Assembly (NCBI GenBank): GCA_024641895.1
Contig: JAHECE010000155.1
Span: 1-6,360 of the forward strand
Direction of reading: 5' to 3'
Length of the DNA stretch: 6,360 nt
DNA from: Actinomycetales bacterium
GTDB taxonomy: Bacteria > Actinomycetota > Actinomycetes > Actinomycetales > JAHECE01
The notes under the pieces were generated by a model. It ran no database searches and was not told the origin of the DNA. It saw only the letters and a program-made list of their open reading frames with translations. Numbering within the stretch: the stretch's first letter is position 1; every line of letters begins with the position of its first letter. Both the position numbers and the translations under genes were made by a program. Shown in pieces: positions 1-5,306 of the stretch.

Positions 1-1248
1 TTGCAGGTGGGAGCGGACGCGCTCGCCTCGTCGCTGATCGGCCGCCGCGGCGCCGTCTCCGGCGCGGTGGTGCTGCCCACCTGCAATCGTTTCGAGGTCT
101 ATGTGGAGACCGAGGACGTGGACGCGGCGCGCCACGAGGTGATCGAGGCGATCGCCGCGTTGAGCGCGCTCGACCCCGCCACGGTCGCGGACTCGCTGGT
201 GCCCTACGAGGGCGATGACGCCATTCAGCACCTCCTCGCGGTCGCCTCGGGGCTCGAGTCGATGGTGGTGGGCGAGAGGGAGATCAGCGGTCAGGTGCGC
301 CGCGCACACTTGGAGGCGCAGCGTCGCCACGAGGTCACGCCGCGGCTCGACCGGCTGTTCCAGTCCGCGCTGCGCACGTCGCGCGTGGTCGCCTCGTCGA
401 CCGGGCTCGGCACCTCGGGAAGGTCGGTGGTCTCGGTCGCGCTCGACCTGGCCGATGCGACAGTCGGGTGGGACGGCGCGCGGGTGCTGATCGTGGGCAC
501 GGGCGCTCTGGCCGAGACCGCCGTGGGCACGCTGCATGGCCGCGGTGCACAGATCTTCGGCGTCTACTCCCCCTCGGACCGTGCCGTGGAGTTCGCCGTG
601 CGCCACGGCATCGAGGCGATCCCCATGGTCGGTCTCGAACTCGCCGTGCGCGAGGCTGATGTGGTGTTCGCCTGCTCGGGTGGGGAGTCCGTGGTGCTCA
701 CGCCGACCCTGGTCGCCGCGGCCCGCGACGGCCTCGATCAGCCGCTGACCCTCGTCGATCTGGCCCTGCACCGCGACGTGGCCGCCGGCGTGGAGGACCT
801 GCGCGGCGTCACAGTCATCGGTCTCGACGACGTGGGCGCGATGGCTCCGACGGAGTCCGTGGGCGCCATCGATGCGGCCCGCGCGATCGTCGCGCACGCG
901 GTCGCCAGGTTCGGGGACGGCGAGGCCGCACGCTCGCTCGACCCCGCGGTGGTGGCGCTGCGCGAGCACGTCTTCGGCCTGCTCGAGCGCGAGGTGGCGA
1001 GGTCCCGGCCCGCCGCGGGCGCGCCGCAGGAGGCCGTCGAGCGCGCGGACGAGATCGAGCTGGCGCTGCGCCGCTTCGCGAAGACGCTGCTGCACACTCC
1101 GACGGTCCGTGCCCGCGAGCACGCGCAGGCCGGCGAGTCCGATCACTACCTCGAGGCGATCCGCGCTCTCTATGGGATCGACGTGGCGGTGCCGGACGCC
1201 GCGTGCCCGGCGCCGGAGATCGCCGCCGAGGCTCCGCACGCCGACTGA
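1..1248 (+). CDS. hemA: Glutamyl-tRNA reductase, 5'-truncated by window edge
   Basis: The enzyme reduces glutamyl-tRNA(Glu) with NADPH to glutamate-1-semialdehyde, the first committed step of C5-pathway tetrapyrrole (heme) synthesis in the cytoplasm. Counting from the first codon, the nucleophile motif LPTCNRFEVY places the catalytic Cys at residue 28. The family signature GLESMVVGEREISGQVR spans about 84-100. The NADPH-binding Rossmann turn VLIVGTGALAETA begins near 162, and a helical dimerisation domain runs from about 290 to 395. In E. coli HemA the catalytic Cys is residue 50, so about 22 residues, including the conserved N-terminal His segment, lie upstream. The TTG at base 1 is therefore probably an internal Leu codon. 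The usual DLA-x-PRD stretch reads DLALHRD here, with His for Pro. The tail after YGIDVAV is Ala/Pro-rich and probably disordered. A terminator follows at once, so this is the last gene of its unit. Identity is very secure; the true start is not visible. Confidence 0.96.
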   Translation: MQVGADALASSLIGRRGAVSGAVVLPTCNRFEVYVETEDVDAARHEVIEAIAALSALDPATVADSLVPYEGDDAIQHLLAVASGLESMVVGEREISGQVRRAHLEAQRRHEVTPRLDRLFQSALRTSRVVASSTGLGTSGRSVVSVALDLADATVGWDGARVLIVGTGALAETAVGTLHGRGAQIFGVYSPSDRAVEFAVRHGIEAIPMVGLELAVREADVVFACSGGESVVLTPTLVAAARDGLDQPLTLVDLALHRDVAAGVEDLRGVTVIGLDDVGAMAPTESVGAIDAARAIVAHAVARFGDGEAARSLDPAVVALREHVFGLLEREVARSRPAAGAPQEAVERADEIELALRRFAKTLLHTPTVRAREHAQAGESDHYLEAIRALYGIDVAVPDAACPAPEIAAEAPHAD

Positions 1249-1280
1249 CGTCCGCGTCGCCGCAGCTCTCCCCACACGCT

Positions 1281-1318
1281 GCGAGGCCCCGCTCCCGGAG
1301 ACGGGTGCGGGGCCTCGC
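1281..1318. terminator. Bidirectional hairpin terminator between convergent hemA and phoH
   Basis: A perfect 12-bp stem is formed by 1281-1292 (GCGAGGCCCCGC) and 1307-1318. Inside it, after a T-T mismatch, a second 4-bp stem (CCCG/CGGG, 1294-1297 and 1302-1305) closes a GAGA tetraloop of GNRA type. It lies in the 87-bp gap between the hemA stop (1248) and the phoH stop (1336), so it can serve both transcripts. There is no clear U-tract on either side, which is common for actinobacterial terminators. The inverted repeat is seen directly; its function is inferred. Confidence 0.85.
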
Positions 1319-1335
1319 GGCGTGAAGCGCCCGGA

Positions 1336-2703
1336 CTAGAGGTCGAGCCGCTCCAGCATGTCGGTGACCAGCGCCGCCACCGCCGAGCGCTCGGACCGCT
1401 CCAGCGTCACGTGCGCGAATAGCGAGTGGCCCTTGAGGGCCTCGATCACCGCGGCGACGCCGTCGTGCCGGCCCACCCGCAGGTTGTCGCGCTGCGCCAC
1501 GTCGTGCGTGAGGATCACTCGCGAGGACTGGCCGATCCGGCTGAGCATCGTCAGCAGCACGTTGCGCTCGAGGGACTGGGCCTCGTCCACGATCACGAAC
1601 GCGTCGTGAAGAGACCGGCCGCGGATGTGCGTGAGCGGAAGCACCTCGAGCATGCCGCGCGCCATGACCTCCTCGAGCACCTCGCTCGAGACCATCGCGC
1701 CCAGCGTGTCGAACACGGCCTGCGCCCAGGGGTTCATCTTCTCGGCCTCGGAGCCGGGCAGGTAGCCCAGGTCCTGGCCGCCCACCGCGTACAGGGGCCG
1801 GAACACCATGATCTTCTTGTGCTGACGGCGCTCCATCACGGCCTCGAGCCCCGCGCACAGCGCGAGCGCGCTCTTGCCGGTTCCGGCTCGTCCACCCATC
1901 GACACGATGCCGACGGACTCGTCGAGCAGCAGGTCGATCGCGATGCGCTGCTCCGCGGACCGGCCGTGGATGCCGAACACCTCCTGATCGCCGCGCACCA
2001 GCCGGATCGCTCCGTCGTCGCCGATGCGTCCGAGCGCGCTGCCGCGTCCGGCGTGGATCACCAGGCCGGTGTGGATCGGGAGCGACCTCAGGTCCTCGCC
2101 GCATTCGGCCGGATCCGGAGCCATGAGCGACTCGTGCTCCCACAGCGAGGACATCTGATCGTCGGTGAGCTGGATCTCGCGCATGCCGGTCCAGCCGGAC
2201 TCGACCGCCAACTCAGCGCGATACTCCTCCGCCTCGATGCCGAGCGCCGAGGCCTTCACGCGCATCGGCAGGTCCTTGGAGACCACGGTCACGGCGTGGC
2301 CCTCGGCCCGCAGGTTAGCCGCGACCGCGAGGATGCGCGTGTCGTTGTCGCCCAGCCGGAAGCCGGACGGCAGCACGCCCGGGTCCGTGTGGTTGAGCTC
2401 CACACGGACTGTGCCGCCCACCTCATTGGCCGCCACGGGCACGTCCAGCTTGCCGTGCTTGATCCGTAGGTCGTCGAGCATGCGCAGCGCGGACCGGGCG
2501 AAGTAGCCCAGCTCAGGGTGGTGGCGTTTGGCCTCCAGCTCCGTGATCACGACCACCGGCAGCACCACTGCGTGCTCCGCGAATCGCTTGAGTGCCCGGG
2601 GATCCGACAGGAGGACCGACGTGTCCAGCACGAAGGTGCGGACTGTCGTGTCGACCGTGTGGTCGGAGGCGGTGGCAGGAACGGTGCTAGGCGAGGCGGT
2701 CAA
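1336..2703 (-). CDS. phoH2: PhoH-family protein (PIN ribonuclease + PhoH ATPase, PhoH2 type)
   Basis: PhoH2 proteins couple an N-terminal PIN ribonuclease domain to a P-loop ATPase/helicase domain; mycobacterial homologues are described as RNA-unwinding, sequence-specific RNases. With the start at 2703 the protein has 455 residues. The PIN domain opens with RTFVLDTSVLLSDP (acidic Asp27) and continues with TELEAKRHH (Glu55), GDNDTRIL (Asp119/Asp121) and VSKD (Asp144). The PhoH half carries Walker A GRAGTGKS (about 271-278), Walker B FVIVDEAQ (about 369-376) and a downstream ILTHDVAQRDN motif. All expected acidic and nucleotide-binding residues are present. Two TTG starts are possible. The one at 2703-2701 has GGGAG five bases upstream and is preferred; the one at 2721-2719 adds six residues and has no obvious ribosome site. 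No ATG or GTG start precedes them in frame nearby. It is the only gene in its unit and converges on hemA. Family certain, start less so. Confidence 0.95.
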   Translation of the reverse strand: MTASPSTVPATASDHTVDTTVRTFVLDTSVLLSDPRALKRFAEHAVVLPVVVITELEAKRHHPELGYFARSALRMLDDLRIKHGKLDVPVAANEVGGTVRVELNHTDPGVLPSGFRLGDNDTRILAVAANLRAEGHAVTVVSKDLPMRVKASALGIEAEEYRAELAVESGWTGMREIQLTDDQMSSLWEHESLMAPDPAECGEDLRSLPIHTGLVIHAGRGSALGRIGDDGAIRLVRGDQEVFGIHGRSAEQRIAIDLLLDESVGIVSMGGRAGTGKSALALCAGLEAVMERRQHKKIMVFRPLYAVGGQDLGYLPGSEAEKMNPWAQAVFDTLGAMVSSEVLEEVMARGMLEVLPLTHIRGRSLHDAFVIVDEAQSLERNVLLTMLSRIGQSSRVILTHDVAQRDNLRVGRHDGVAAVIEALKGHSLFAHVTLERSERSAVAALVTDMLERLDL

Positions 2704-2735
2704 CAGGGCTCCCAGCGTCAAGGCCGCAGGGCGCC

Positions 2736-2784
2736 GATCGCCCTGTCGGCGATCTGTTACGTCAACATCCCGTCGATGTGACGT
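2736..2784 (-). promoter_or_regulatory. Tandem hairpins in the probable phoH 5' leader
   Basis: Reading toward phoH, two stem-loops follow each other. The first (2784-2759) pairs ACGTCACATC with GATGTTGACGT: 10 base pairs, one bulged base and a 5-nt loop GACGG. The second (2754-2736) is a perfect 7-bp stem GATCGCC/GGCGATC with a 5-nt loop GACAG. A weaker 5-bp stem (TCGTG/CACGA, 2799-2783) precedes them. The second hairpin ends about 32 bases before the preferred phoH start. Possible roles are a cis-regulatory leader RNA, a protein-binding RNA site, or operators read as DNA. The base pairing is seen directly; any function is inference, and I do not recognise a named riboswitch class. Confidence 0.45.
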
Positions 2785-2805
2785 CGTGTAGTTACCACGA
2801 GCCCG

Positions 2806-2834
2806 ACGCTACGCCCCGGCGGCGCCTTCCGGAA
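2806..2834 (-). promoter_or_regulatory. Weak candidate phoH promoter
   Basis: On the minus strand TAGCGT (2811-2806) fits the actinobacterial -10 pattern TAnnnT. TTCCGG (2834-2829) sits 17 bases upstream but is a poor -35. Transcription would start near 2799 and give a leader of about 95 bases that includes the hairpins at 2736-2784. The call rests mainly on the -10 and its position. Confidence 0.22.
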
Positions 2835-2934
2835 CGCCACGCGCCGAAAGTTCACACAGTTGTAACTCGGCACCCGCGCTCGGGCGTGTCCACGTTTGTC
2901 CGGTCGCCCGCGACTACCAGGACCGCCGCCCGAA

Positions 2935-2966
2935 CACCCCTCCACACGCATCGTGCACCCCTCCAC
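2935..2966. repeat. 11-bp direct repeat, 21-bp period
   Basis: CACCCCTCCAC occurs exactly twice, at 2935-2945 and 2956-2966, so the copies lie on the same face of the helix, two turns apart. On the minus strand it reads GTGGAGGGGTG. It lies in the gene-free stretch 2704-3098 between phoH and uppS. Paired sites at this spacing could bind a regulator. Apart from this repeat, the leader hairpins, a weak promoter and the repeat at 3047-3093, I see nothing else in that stretch. A minus-strand frame at 2757-3011 lacks a ribosome site and coding-like third-position G+C. Confidence 0.5.
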
Positions 2967-3046
2967 CGGCGCCCAGGGACGATGTGCGGCAGATGGTCGC
3001 ATCGGCCCCATTCAGGGCAGTGGCGTGTGGAGAGGCGCACGCGGGA

Positions 3047-3093
3047 GGTGGTGGGACGATGCGGCGGGACGCGGTGGTGGGACGATGCGGCGG
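3047..3093. repeat. Two perfect 21-bp direct repeats just 3' of uppS
   Basis: The 21-bp unit at 3047-3067 recurs without mismatch at 3073-3093, separated by 5 bases (period 26). Each copy contains GGGACGATGCGG. The second copy ends 5 bases from the last base of the uppS stop codon on the opposite strand, so the array forms the start of the uppS 3' untranslated region. The GGGACGATG core also occurs at 2976-2984 and 5229-5237. It is purine-rich on the + strand and has no strong internal pairing. Repeat structure is certain; role unknown. Confidence 0.85.
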
Positions 3094-3098
3094 CGGCG

Positions 3099-3869
3099 CT
3101 AGCGACCGAGCCGGCGCTCGCGCTGGGAGTAGTCGCGCAGCGCGCGCAGGAAGTCGATGTGGCGGAAGTCCGGCCAGTACGCCTCGCAGAAGTAGAACTC
3201 CGAGTGCGCGCTCTGCCACAGCAGGAAGCCGCCCAGCCGCTGCTCCCCCGACGTGCGGATCACCAGGTCCGGATCCGGCTGGCCCTTGGTGTAGAGGTGC
3301 TCGGCGATGTGCTCGACGGAGAAGCTCTCCGCGACCTCCTCGAGCGAGTGGCCCTGGTCCACTCCGTCCCGCAGGAAGCTGCGCACGGCCTCGGCGATCT
3401 CGTGCCGCCCCCCGTACCCGACCGCTACGTTGACGTGGAGCCCGGGTGCGCCGGCGCTGCGCTCCACGGCCGCGGTGAGGCGCCGAGCCGTGTCCGCCGG
3501 CAGCAACGACACGTCACCCACGTGCTGCAGCCTCCACCGCCCGTCGTCGGCGAGGCGCTCGACCGTGGTGGCGATGATCTCCAGCAGGGGCGCAAGCTCC
3601 TCCGGATCGCGCGCCAGGTTGTCCGTCGACAGCATCCACAGGGTGACCACCTCGACGCCCGCGTCCTGCGACCAGCCGAGCACCTCGGTGATCTTGTCGG
3701 CGCCCTTCTGGTGGCCGTGAGAGGTCGACGACCCGGTCAGCCGCGCCCATCTGCGATTGCCGTCGAGGATGACGCCGATGTGCCGGGGAGCCACGCCGGT
3801 GCGCTTGAGCGTGCGGGCCAGCCGCTTCTCGTACGTGCCGTACACCAGCGCGTTGAGGCCCATCGACAC
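3099..3869 (-). CDS. uppS: cis-isoprenyl diphosphate synthase (UppS family, Rv1086-like)
   Basis: The protein is 256 residues, usual for the family. It condenses isopentenyl diphosphate in cis onto an allylic diphosphate to make polyprenyl carriers or their short precursors. The catalytic motif ILDGNRRWA places the essential Asp at 36. VNVAVGYGGRHEI (about 146-158) and DLVIRTSGEQRLGGFLLWQ (about 201-219) bind diphosphate and shape the active site. The segment LSTDNLARDPEEL (about 80-92) resembles M. tuberculosis Rv1086 (STENLQRDPDEL), a Z,E-farnesyl diphosphate synthase, more than the STENW-type segment of long-chain enzymes. Product length may therefore be short. The GTG start at 3869 has AGGAA close upstream; an ATG two codons later (3863) is also possible. 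It is transcribed divergently from trhA across 70 bp and may share the palindromic site there. Family certain, chain length inferred. Confidence 0.94.
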   Translation of the reverse strand: MSMGLNALVYGTYEKRLARTLKRTGVAPRHIGVILDGNRRWARLTGSSTSHGHQKGADKITEVLGWSQDAGVEVVTLWMLSTDNLARDPEELAPLLEIIATTVERLADDGRWRLQHVGDVSLLPADTARRLTAAVERSAGAPGLHVNVAVGYGGRHEIAEAVRSFLRDGVDQGHSLEEVAESFSVEHIAEHLYTKGQPDPDLVIRTSGEQRLGGFLLWQSAHSEFYFCEAYWPDFRHIDFLRALRDYSQRERRLGR

Positions 3870-3918
3870 CCGTTCCTAGTTCCCGGCCGAGACTGCCACC
3901 ACCGTACTCCCGGCGCGT

Positions 3919-3938
3919 AACCTACGGTATCGTAGGTT
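3919..3938. promoter_or_regulatory. Palindromic operator over the trhA promoter/start
   Basis: AACCTACGGTATCGTAGGTT has perfect 8-bp arms around GTAT; 9 of 10 half-site positions pair overall. It ends one base before the trhA ATG. TATCGT (3928-3933) inside it fits an actinobacterial -10, which would put the transcript start at or near A3940, the start codon itself. No convincing Shine-Dalgarno sequence precedes the ATG, in keeping with leaderless translation. A regulator bound here would block trhA and could also affect the divergent uppS. Length and symmetry suit a TetR-like dimer, but the regulator is not identifiable here. Confidence 0.7.
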
Positions 3939-3939
3939 C

Positions 3940-4596
3940 ATGGCCGAGAACCTACCTGTCGAGGGCAAACCGCTGCTGCGCGGGTGGCTCCACCTGGGCG
4001 CGGCGCCGCTGGCGCTCGTCGCCGGAATCTTCATGGTCGCCCTCGCCCCCACGCTGGCGGGACGCCTGTCGTTCGCGGTGTTCACGCTCACGGCGGTGCT
4101 GCTGTTCGGCACCTCGGCCGTCTATCACCGCGGCAACTGGTCGGACCGCACGCGGGCGATCCTGCGCCGGATGGACCACGCGAACATCTTCCTCATCATC
4201 GCGGGCACGTACACGCCGTTGACGGTGCTGCTGCTCGACGGCAGGACGCAGGTGGTGGTCCTCACGCTGGTGTGGGCCGGGGCGATCCTGGGCCTGCTGT
4301 TCCGCGTGCTGTGGCTGGGCGCGCCGCGGTGGATGTACGTGCCCATCTACCTGGCGCTCGGCTGGGTCGCCATCGGGTTCATCGGCCCGTACTACCAGGC
4401 GGGCGGCCTCGCGGTCGTGGTGCTCATCATCGCGGGCGGCCTCTGCTACACCGTGGGCGCCATCATCTACGGCACCAAGTGGCCTCGCGGATCGACCCGG
4501 TACTTCGGCTTCCACGAGATCTTCCACGCGCTAACGATCGCCGGATTCACCTGTCACTTCATCGCCGCGTCCCTCGCGGCCTTCCGCGTCGCCTGA
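3940..4596 (+). CDS. trhA: TrhA / hemolysin III family (PAQR-like) membrane protein
   Basis: This is a 218-residue multi-pass membrane protein of the hemolysin III/PAQR superfamily. Bacterial members were first named for haemolytic activity in heterologous hosts; E. coli TrhA (YqfA) is linked to membrane energetics and unsaturated lipid content. About seven hydrophobic segments are visible. The metal-site residues of the superfamily are all present: Ser59 and His63 in GTSAVYHR, Asp79 in MDHANIFLIIAGTYTP, and His192, His196 and His206 in FHEIFHALTIAGFTCHF. The gene appears leaderless: the ATG directly follows a palindrome containing a -10-like TATCGT. It is divergent from uppS, an arrangement I recall for Rv1085c/Rv1086. 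Its last 66 bases, which encode His206, overlap the small membrane gene on the other strand. True cytolytic activity should not be assumed. Family very secure; physiological role inferred. Confidence 0.94.
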   Translation: MAENLPVEGKPLLRGWLHLGAAPLALVAGIFMVALAPTLAGRLSFAVFTLTAVLLFGTSAVYHRGNWSDRTRAILRRMDHANIFLIIAGTYTPLTVLLLDGRTQVVVLTLVWAGAILGLLFRVLWLGAPRWMYVPIYLALGWVAIGFIGPYYQAGGLAVVVLIIAGGLCYTVGAIIYGTKWPRGSTRYFGFHEIFHALTIAGFTCHFIAASLAAFRVA

Positions 4597-4800
4597 CGGC
4601 GTCGCCGCCTGCGCATCGTCCCCGGACGATGCCGGGGTCGCCCGAATCTCCTCGGCCGCGGCACGATCGTGGGCGTCGCGGGCGCGCACCTTGCGCAGGT
4701 GCCGGTTGAGCGACAGGAACAGCAGGACGCCCGCGACCACGAGCCCGAACGTGGCGAGGAAGGCGAGGAAGCCCGGCCCGCCGCTGAAGTCTGACGACAT
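4531..4800 (-). CDS. Small single-pass membrane protein of unknown function
   Basis: The 89-residue protein begins MSSDFSGGPGFLAFLATFG. It has one hydrophobic segment (about 10-31), then a basic stretch RHLRKVRARDAHDR and a long acidic, Ala/Gly/Glu-rich tail that looks disordered. The basic flank suggests the C-terminus is cytoplasmic. The start is set by GAGG five bases before the ATG at 4800; longer in-frame readings back to 5013 lack membrane-protein character and run into DUF4307. The 3' end overlaps trhA antisense by 66 bp (4531-4596). Its place between trhA and DUF4307 matches the 88-residue Rv1083, which follows mca in M. tuberculosis, so it is probably an orthologue by position. Similar short proteins with one membrane helix and a LRKVR-like flank are common in actinobacteria. 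No function is known to me. Confidence 0.8.
   Translation of the reverse strand: MSSDFSGGPGFLAFLATFGLVVAGVLLFLSLNRHLRKVRARDAHDRAAAEEIRATPASSGDDAQAATPSGDAEGREGRGDEVTGESGDR
4613..4632. terminator. Inverted repeat 3' of trhA, candidate terminator
   Basis: GCATCGTCCCCGGACGATGC begins 17 bases after the trhA stop. It can form an 8-bp hairpin with a 4-nt loop (9-bp arms as DNA). No U-tract follows. An alternative 6-bp hairpin, CCCCGG/CCGGGG (4620-4637), is mutually exclusive with it. The element lies inside the coding tail of the small membrane gene on the other strand. Its arms carry the GGACGATGC core shared with the repeats at 3047-3093 and 5229. Pairing is certain; termination is inferred. Confidence 0.5.
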
Positions 4801-4820
4801 GTCCACCTCTCTGACCCGAC

Positions 4821-4826
4821 TATCCT
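4821..4826 (+). promoter_or_regulatory. -10 element for DUF4307 gene in a 34-bp divergent gap
   Basis: TATCCT fits the actinobacterial TAnnnT -10. Transcription would begin around 4832-4835, at or just before the ATG at 4835, and no Shine-Dalgarno sequence is visible, so the mRNA is probably leaderless. A convincing -35 is not seen. The gap to the divergent small gene (start 4800) is only 34 bp, so the two promoters must overlap each other's 5' ends. Confidence 0.45.
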
Positions 4827-4834
4827 GCCTCATC

Positions 4835-5224
4835 ATGAGCACCCCGCAGTCCGAGGACGAATCGTCCGCCCTGCCGCGCCTCAGCCGCCGCGGCTGGATC
4901 CTGGTTGGGCTGGGTCTCGCCGCCCTGATCGGCATCGTCAGCTGGTACGCGCTGGTCGCGGCGAAGGAGCCCGTGCGCTGGAGGGACGTGGGCTTCTCCG
5001 TGGAGTCAGCCACGGAGATCGTGGCGACGTACGAGGTCTACCTGTACGACGACCGGGACGCCGTCTGCCAGATCCGCGCGCTCAACCCCCGCTTCACCGA
5101 GGTGGGCGTCACCACCCAGGCGGTGTCGAGGTCCGACGGCCCCGAGCAGCGCCTCACCACCAGCATCGTCACCACCGAGGAGGCGACCACCGCCGAGGTC
5201 CAGTACTGCGAGCCGGTGGGCTGA
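4835..5224 (+). CDS. DUF4307 domain-containing membrane protein
   Basis: The 129-residue protein has a short, charged cytoplasmic N-terminus, one membrane helix (about 20-41, GWILVGLGLAALIGIVSWYA) and an extracytoplasmic domain of about 85 residues. The juxtamembrane stretch VRWRDVGFSV and the core AVCQIRALNPRFTEVGV match the pattern I know for DUF4307 proteins (Rv1081c type). Two cysteines, Cys78 and Cys125, lie outside the membrane and could form a disulfide. The predicted fold, an immunoglobulin-like beta sandwich, is inference. The ATG at 4835 is chosen because a -10 element sits 9 bases before it; upstream in-frame codons run antisense through the small membrane gene. It lies before greA, as in many actinobacteria, but 82 bp and a separate greA promoter lie between them. 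Function is unknown; family assignment is good. Confidence 0.88.
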   Translation: MSTPQSEDESSALPRLSRRGWILVGLGLAALIGIVSWYALVAAKEPVRWRDVGFSVESATEIVATYEVYLYDDRDAVCQIRALNPRFTEVGVTTQAVSRSDGPEQRLTTSIVTTEEATTAEVQYCEPVG

Positions 5225-5228
5225 CGCG

Positions 5229-5237
5229 GGGACGATG
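5229..5237 (+). repeat. Further copy of the GGGACGATG motif after the DUF4307 stop
   Basis: GGGACGATG begins 5 bases after the DUF4307 stop codon and is followed by CGGG, so twelve bases of it (GGGACGATGCGG) match the core of the repeats at 3047-3093. It lies before the greA promoter, in untranslated DNA. See also the inverted pair at 4613-4632. Confidence 0.6.
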
Positions 5238-5248
5238 CGGGCGCCGAG

Positions 5249-5278
5249 TTGGGCGCGCCGCGCGGGCCTTGATATCGT
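5249..5278 (+). promoter_or_regulatory. Probable greA promoter
   Basis: TTGGGC (5249-5254) and TATCGT (5273-5278) are separated by 18 bases and match a housekeeping-sigma promoter in a high-G+C genome. Transcription would start near 5285, leaving about 22 bases of leader that contain the strong ribosome site AGGGAGG at 5296-5302. The same -10 hexamer, TATCGT, occurs before trhA. Confidence 0.5.
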
Positions 5279-5306
5279 GGCTCACCTTGTCCGAAAGGGA
5301 GGCACC

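Noticed and set aside
815..2143. 442-codon minus-strand open frame across hemA and phoH
   Set aside because: It is Arg/Pro-rich, crosses the terminator, and overlaps two well-identified genes in other frames. Long shadow frames are expected at this G+C content.
1426..2469. 347-codon plus-strand open frame opposite phoH
   Set aside because: It is His/Arg-rich shadow translation of the phoH antisense strand; no motif or start signal.
2847..2868. AT-richer patch GTTCACACAGTTGTAAC as a dyad operator
   Set aside because: Only 5 of 8 half-site positions pair and no matching promoter elements are spaced correctly around it.
2757..3011. 84-codon minus-strand frame upstream of phoH, considered as a phoAT-like antitoxin
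   Set aside because: No ribosome site, third-position G+C well below that of the real genes, it runs through repeat sequence and includes the leader hairpin, and it ends 53 bases before the preferred phoH start.
2935..3093. MraZ-like GTGG repeat operator
   Set aside because: The repeat periods (21 and 26 bp) do not match the roughly 10-bp spaced MraZ boxes, and no division/cell-wall operon follows.
2778..3920. 380-codon plus-strand open frame opposite uppS
   Set aside because: It is antisense to a certain uppS gene and has no family features or ribosome site.
4855..4867. GGACGA-A-TCGTCC palindrome near the DUF4307 start
   Set aside because: It is short and falls in coding sequence (Glu-Asp-Glu-Ser-Ser codons). 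Its likeness to the GGACGATG motif is partial, so chance is adequate.
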